A DNA stretch of 9,429 nucleotides from an uncultured Actinomycetes bacterium. Lineage in GTDB: Bacteria; Actinomycetota; Actinomycetes; Nanopelagicales; Nanopelagicaceae. The translations under genes and the position numbers were made by a program. This document shows, piece by piece, positions 7,278-9,429 of this stretch. Where the stretch lies: the NCBI GenBank assembly GCA_903939005.1, contig CAJAFH010000276.1, positions 1 to 9,429 of the forward strand. The letters are read 5' to 3'. Numbering within the stretch: position 1 is the stretch's first letter; each line of letters begins with the position of its first letter. A model generated the notes under the pieces. It was given only the letters and a program-made list of their open reading frames with translations. It was not told where the DNA came from and searched no databases.

Positions 7278-8548
7278 AATCAGAGCTATTAGAAGATTTA
7301 CGTTGGCGTGGGCTAATTGCTCAGAGCACCGATGAGGCGGCATTGGCCGAGTCTCTAGCAAAACCAACAACTCTCTATATTGGCTTTGATCCAACTGCAC
7401 CCAGCATGCACGTCGGAAACCTAGTTGTTCTATTGGTTATGCGTCGCTTCCAGCTAGCTGGCCACACTCCTATAGCCCTCGTAGGTGGAGCTACTGGCTT
7501 AGTGGGCGACCCAAGTGGCAAGAATGAAGAACGTACTTTAAACACCGAAGAGACTGTCGCAAACTGGGTAGAGCGCATTAAGACTCAACTTTCACAGTAC
7601 TTAGATTTCAACGCGCCAAAGAACGCAGCGATTATGGCTAACAATCTTGATTGGACTTCACCGTTATCGGCCATTGAATTCTTGCGAGACATTGGAAAAT
7701 ATTTCAGCGTTAATCAGATGCTTTCTAAAGATTCGGTTTCTGCTCGCCTAGAAGCAAGTGGAATTTCTTACACCGAGTTCTCTTATCAAGTTTTACAAGC
7801 ACTTGATTTTCTTGAGTTGTATCGACTACATAACTGCACATTGCAAATGGGTGGTTCAGATCAGTGGGGCAACATTGTTGCGGGCCTTGATTTAATTCGT
7901 AAAGTAGAACAAGGAAGTGCTCATGCGCTAACTATTCCGCTGTTAACTAAAGCAGATGGAACTAAGTTTGGTAAGACGGCTGGCGGCAGTGTCTGGCTTG
8001 ATCCAGAGATGACTTCACCATATGCCTTCTTCCAATACTGGTTAAACACAGATGATAAAGATGTAATTAATTTTATTAAAGTTTTCTCATTCAAATCACA
8101 CGCTGAAATTATCGAACTTGAGAAAGCGCATAATGAAAATCCTGGTGCACGCACTGCGCACCGCGAATTAGCTCGTGAATTAACTTCACTGGTTCACTCA
8201 GCTGACATTTGCGATCGAGTTGAATCGGCTGCTCGTGCATTATTTGGACAAGGTGAACTCGCAGAGCTAGATGAAGTGACACTTACTGCAGCGCTTTCAG
8301 AACTGCCGCGCACAACGGTTAAACGCAGCGAACCAATGCCTACTTGGGTTGATCTAATTGCAGCAGCTGGTGTTGTTGATTCAAAGTCTGCAGCGCGTCG
8401 CATCGTTAAAGAAAATGGCGCTTACTTAAATAACGCCAAGGTGACTGCCGAAGATTTCGCCCCTTCAGAATCTGACTTTTTATGCGGAAAATATGCAGTT
8501 TTACGCAAAGGAAAGCGCGATCTGGCAGCGGTCGAACTGATCGACTAG
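7274..8548 (+). CDS. tyrS: Tyrosine--tRNA ligase (HVGN variant of the HIGH motif)
   Basis: Homodimeric class I synthetase that charges tRNA-Tyr. The 424-residue product is full length. The Rossmann catalytic domain starts with YIGFDPTAPS (35-44). The usual HIGH signature reads HVGN (46-49), with Asn at the second His. GGATGLVGDPSG (71-82), the tyrosine-binding region around YQVLQALDF (171-179), GGSDQWGN (193-200) and the KMSKS-type loop KFGKT (231-235, standard for bacterial TyrRS) follow. The C-terminus (about 357-420, WVDLIAAAGVVDSKSAARRIV through the YAVLRKGKR segment) is an S4-like RNA-binding domain. ATG 7274 overlaps the argH stop by 4 nt, with only a weak ribosome site, so its translation is probably coupled to argH. 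It ends the gene train and a strong terminator follows 73 nt later. Confidence 0.97.
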   Translation: MKSELLEDLRWRGLIAQSTDEAALAESLAKPTTLYIGFDPTAPSMHVGNLVVLLVMRRFQLAGHTPIALVGGATGLVGDPSGKNEERTLNTEETVANWVERIKTQLSQYLDFNAPKNAAIMANNLDWTSPLSAIEFLRDIGKYFSVNQMLSKDSVSARLEASGISYTEFSYQVLQALDFLELYRLHNCTLQMGGSDQWGNIVAGLDLIRKVEQGSAHALTIPLLTKADGTKFGKTAGGSVWLDPEMTSPYAFFQYWLNTDDKDVINFIKVFSFKSHAEIIELEKAHNENPGARTAHRELARELTSLVHSADICDRVESAARALFGQGELAELDEVTLTAALSELPRTTVKRSEPMPTWVDLIAAAGVVDSKSAARRIVKENGAYLNNAKVTAEDFAPSESDFLCGKYAVLRKGKRDLAAVELID

Positions 8549-8621
8549 CCCTTCGGATCGCCCCAGCCGGCCCAATCTCACCCTGGCTTTGACCATTATC
8601 AATAACTATGGATTGTAAAAG

Positions 8622-8664
8622 AAAGCCCTGAAACCCTTATAAATCAATGGTTTCAGGGCTTTTT
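8622..8664 (+). terminator. Strong intrinsic terminator after tyrS
   Basis: A perfect 14-bp stem (AAAGCCCTGAAACC at 8622-8635 pairing with GGTTTCAGGGCTTT at 8649-8662) encloses a 13-nt A/T-rich loop, and the 3' side runs into a five-T tract (8660-8664). This ends the arg-tyrS transcript and insulates the rRNA promoters. The left flank (GTAAAAGAAAG) is A-rich, so the hairpin would also have a U-rich tail on the opposite strand and could work both ways, although no minus-strand gene is seen here. The 73 nt between the tyrS stop and the hairpin (8549-8621) contain nothing I recognise. Confidence 0.93.
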
Positions 8665-8726
8665 CAATTCTTGCAGTTGTTGACTCATCATGTGTCCTAC
8701 ACCTCAGCAAATGGCGCTTAGCCGAT

Positions 8727-8755
8727 TTGACCTGCCCAGTTCTACTGCCTATAGT
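8727..8755 (+). promoter_or_regulatory. rRNA promoter P1
   Basis: TTGACC (8727-8732) and TATAGT (8750-8755) are separated by exactly 17 nt, each one mismatch from the sigma-70/sigma-A consensus. This is the best promoter in the window, and it stands just after a terminator and upstream of an rRNA leader. Predicted start is about 8762. The upstream CTTAGC…TTTGACC pattern recurs at P2. Confidence 0.8.
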
Positions 8756-8834
8756 TACGCTCCTTGCTGTGAAACGGACGATTTAGGCCGAACAGCATCG
8801 GATTCCCGCAGAATTAGGCTGGACTTAGCGCGGT

Positions 8835-8864
8835 TTGACCGCGTGAGCGTCTATGCACTAGATT
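8835..8864 (+). promoter_or_regulatory. rRNA promoter P2
   Basis: TTGACC (8835-8840) and TAGATT (8859-8864) are separated by 18 nt. The -10 keeps the key TA…T positions. The 18-nt spacer and TAGA-type -10 resemble the TTGACT/TAGACT rrn promoter of mycobacteria, as far as I recall it. Predicted start is about 8870. The -35 is embedded in a short inverted repeat, CGCGGT-TTG-ACCGCG (8829-8843). Confidence 0.62.
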
Positions 8865-8918
8865 TGCGAGTCTGCCCTGAAAATAGGAAGAGATTCCTGA
8901 ACGCAGTGCGCATCCGTA

Positions 8919-8941
8919 CCTTGAGAACTCAACAGCGTGCC
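8919..8941 (+). promoter_or_regulatory. Conserved rRNA leader element (boxA-like antitermination region)
   Basis: The segment contains TTGAGAACTCAACAG followed by CGTGCC, and AAGTCAATGCCA comes a few bases later. This string is typical of actinobacterial pre-16S leaders, where the antitermination (boxA) signal and RNase processing sites lie. It supports actinobacterial origin and shows that the region is transcribed as rRNA leader, not as a protein gene. The exact role of each base is inferred from the family pattern. Confidence 0.75.
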
Positions 8942-8954
8942 ATAAGTCAATGCC

Positions 8955-9000
8955 AGAAGATGGCTTATCTAGTCATGCAAATTTCTAGTAACCATCTTCT
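8955..9000 (+). other. Leader stem-loop 1
   Basis: AGAAGATGG (8955-8963) and CCATCTTCT (8992-9000) form a perfect 9-bp stem. The 28-nt interior contains two CTAG tetramers (8969-8972, 8985-8988) that can extend the pairing. It directly follows the conserved leader element, so it is probably part of the folded pre-16S leader. No T tract follows, so it is not a terminator. Confidence 0.6.
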
Positions 9001-9004
9001 AAAT

Positions 9005-9025
9005 TAATACTTCATCGAAGTATTA
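9005..9025 (+). other. Leader stem-loop 2
   Basis: TAATACTTC (9005-9013) and GAAGTATTA (9017-9025) form a perfect 9-bp stem with a 3-nt loop. Its right arm can instead pair with CTAATACT at 9053-9060, so two alternative folds are possible. No T tract follows. Confidence 0.6.
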
Positions 9026-9029
9026 GAAC

Positions 9030-9047
9030 TTCAGTATTTATACTGAA
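9030..9047 (+). other. Leader stem-loop 3
   Basis: TTCAGTA (9030-9036) and TACTGAA (9041-9047) form a 7-bp stem with a TTTA loop, followed by an A tract and not a T tract, so it is not a terminator for rightward transcription. It lies inside the alternative long-range stem formed by 9019-9026 and 9053-9060. Confidence 0.55.
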
Positions 9048-9128
9048 AAAAGCTAATACTCGTTGATTTCCTTTGGTAAAGACAAAAAATAACGACAGTT
9101 GTTTATGTCATGTATGCCAGAAAAACTT

Positions 9129-9429
<301 letters not shown>

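Larger units (their letters stand above)
8665..9128 (+). other. Noncoding promoter and leader region of the rRNA operon
   Basis: These 464 bases hold no credible gene. They lie between the tyrS terminator and the 16S gene and contain two sigma-A-type promoters in tandem, a conserved actinobacterial rRNA leader element, and several A/T-rich stem-loops ahead of the mature 16S 5' end. An open frame from 8690 to 9007 (105 codons) runs across both promoters and the conserved leader box and resembles no known protein, so it is treated as chance. Transcripts from the two promoters would have leaders of roughly 370 and 260 nt. Confidence 0.85.

Noticed and set aside
8589..8620. Possible promoter (TTGACC at 8589) just before the terminator
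   Set aside because: No acceptable -10 lies 16-19 nt downstream, and transcription would run straight into the terminator hairpin.
8690..9007. 105-codon open frame between tyrS and 16S
   Set aside because: It spans two promoter elements and the conserved rRNA leader box, has no ribosome binding site, and its translation is Arg/Cys/Ser-rich with no recognisable family.
9030..9052. Leader hairpin as a second terminator before 16S
   Set aside because: It is followed by A residues instead of T residues, and terminating here would silence the rRNA operon.

Overview
The window is an ordinary, tightly packed stretch of housekeeping DNA, all transcribed left to right. It comes from what looks like a low-to-mid G+C actinobacterium (about 45% G+C by eye). 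Three things point that way: the gene order pheS-pheT-argC…argB…argR…argH-tyrS, which matches the arginine locus of many Actinobacteria; a 16S leader with the element TTGAGAACTCAACAG familiar from actinobacterial rRNA operons; and an actinobacterial-looking 16S 5' end. Very short spacers and modest G+C suggest a streamlined lineage such as the freshwater acI/Nanopelagicales group, but that placement is inference.

Layout. Bases 1-52 hold a probable promoter. Bases 53-3504 encode both subunits of phenylalanyl-tRNA synthetase (pheS, pheT, overlapping by 1 nt). A 38-nt gap (3505-3542) carries two tandem ARG-box-like operators and a probable leaderless promoter. Bases 3543-8548 form a single overlapping gene train: argC, argB, argR, argH, tyrS, with each junction overlapping by 1 or 4 nt. 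A strong intrinsic terminator (8622-8664) closes it. Bases 8665-9128 are noncoding and hold the promoter and leader region of an rRNA operon. The 16S rRNA gene starts near 9129 and runs off the end.

How it works together. ArgB and ArgC are steps 2 and 3 of arginine synthesis, ArgH is the last step, and ArgR is the arginine-sensing repressor that probably binds the boxes in front of argC, giving an autoregulated operon. TyrRS is translationally linked to the end of that operon. The genes usually found between these in related bacteria (argJ, argD, argF, argG) are absent here.

Points most worth a second look: the contracted arg cluster; an ArgB that starts with TTG, lacks the N-terminal helix and lacks the C-terminal arginine-binding signature, so may be insensitive to arginine feedback; apparent leaderless promoters for pheS and argC; a TyrRS whose HIGH motif reads HVGN; and a structured rRNA leader with two promoters. 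I found no mobile element, CRISPR array, defence system or otherwise undescribed multi-gene system.
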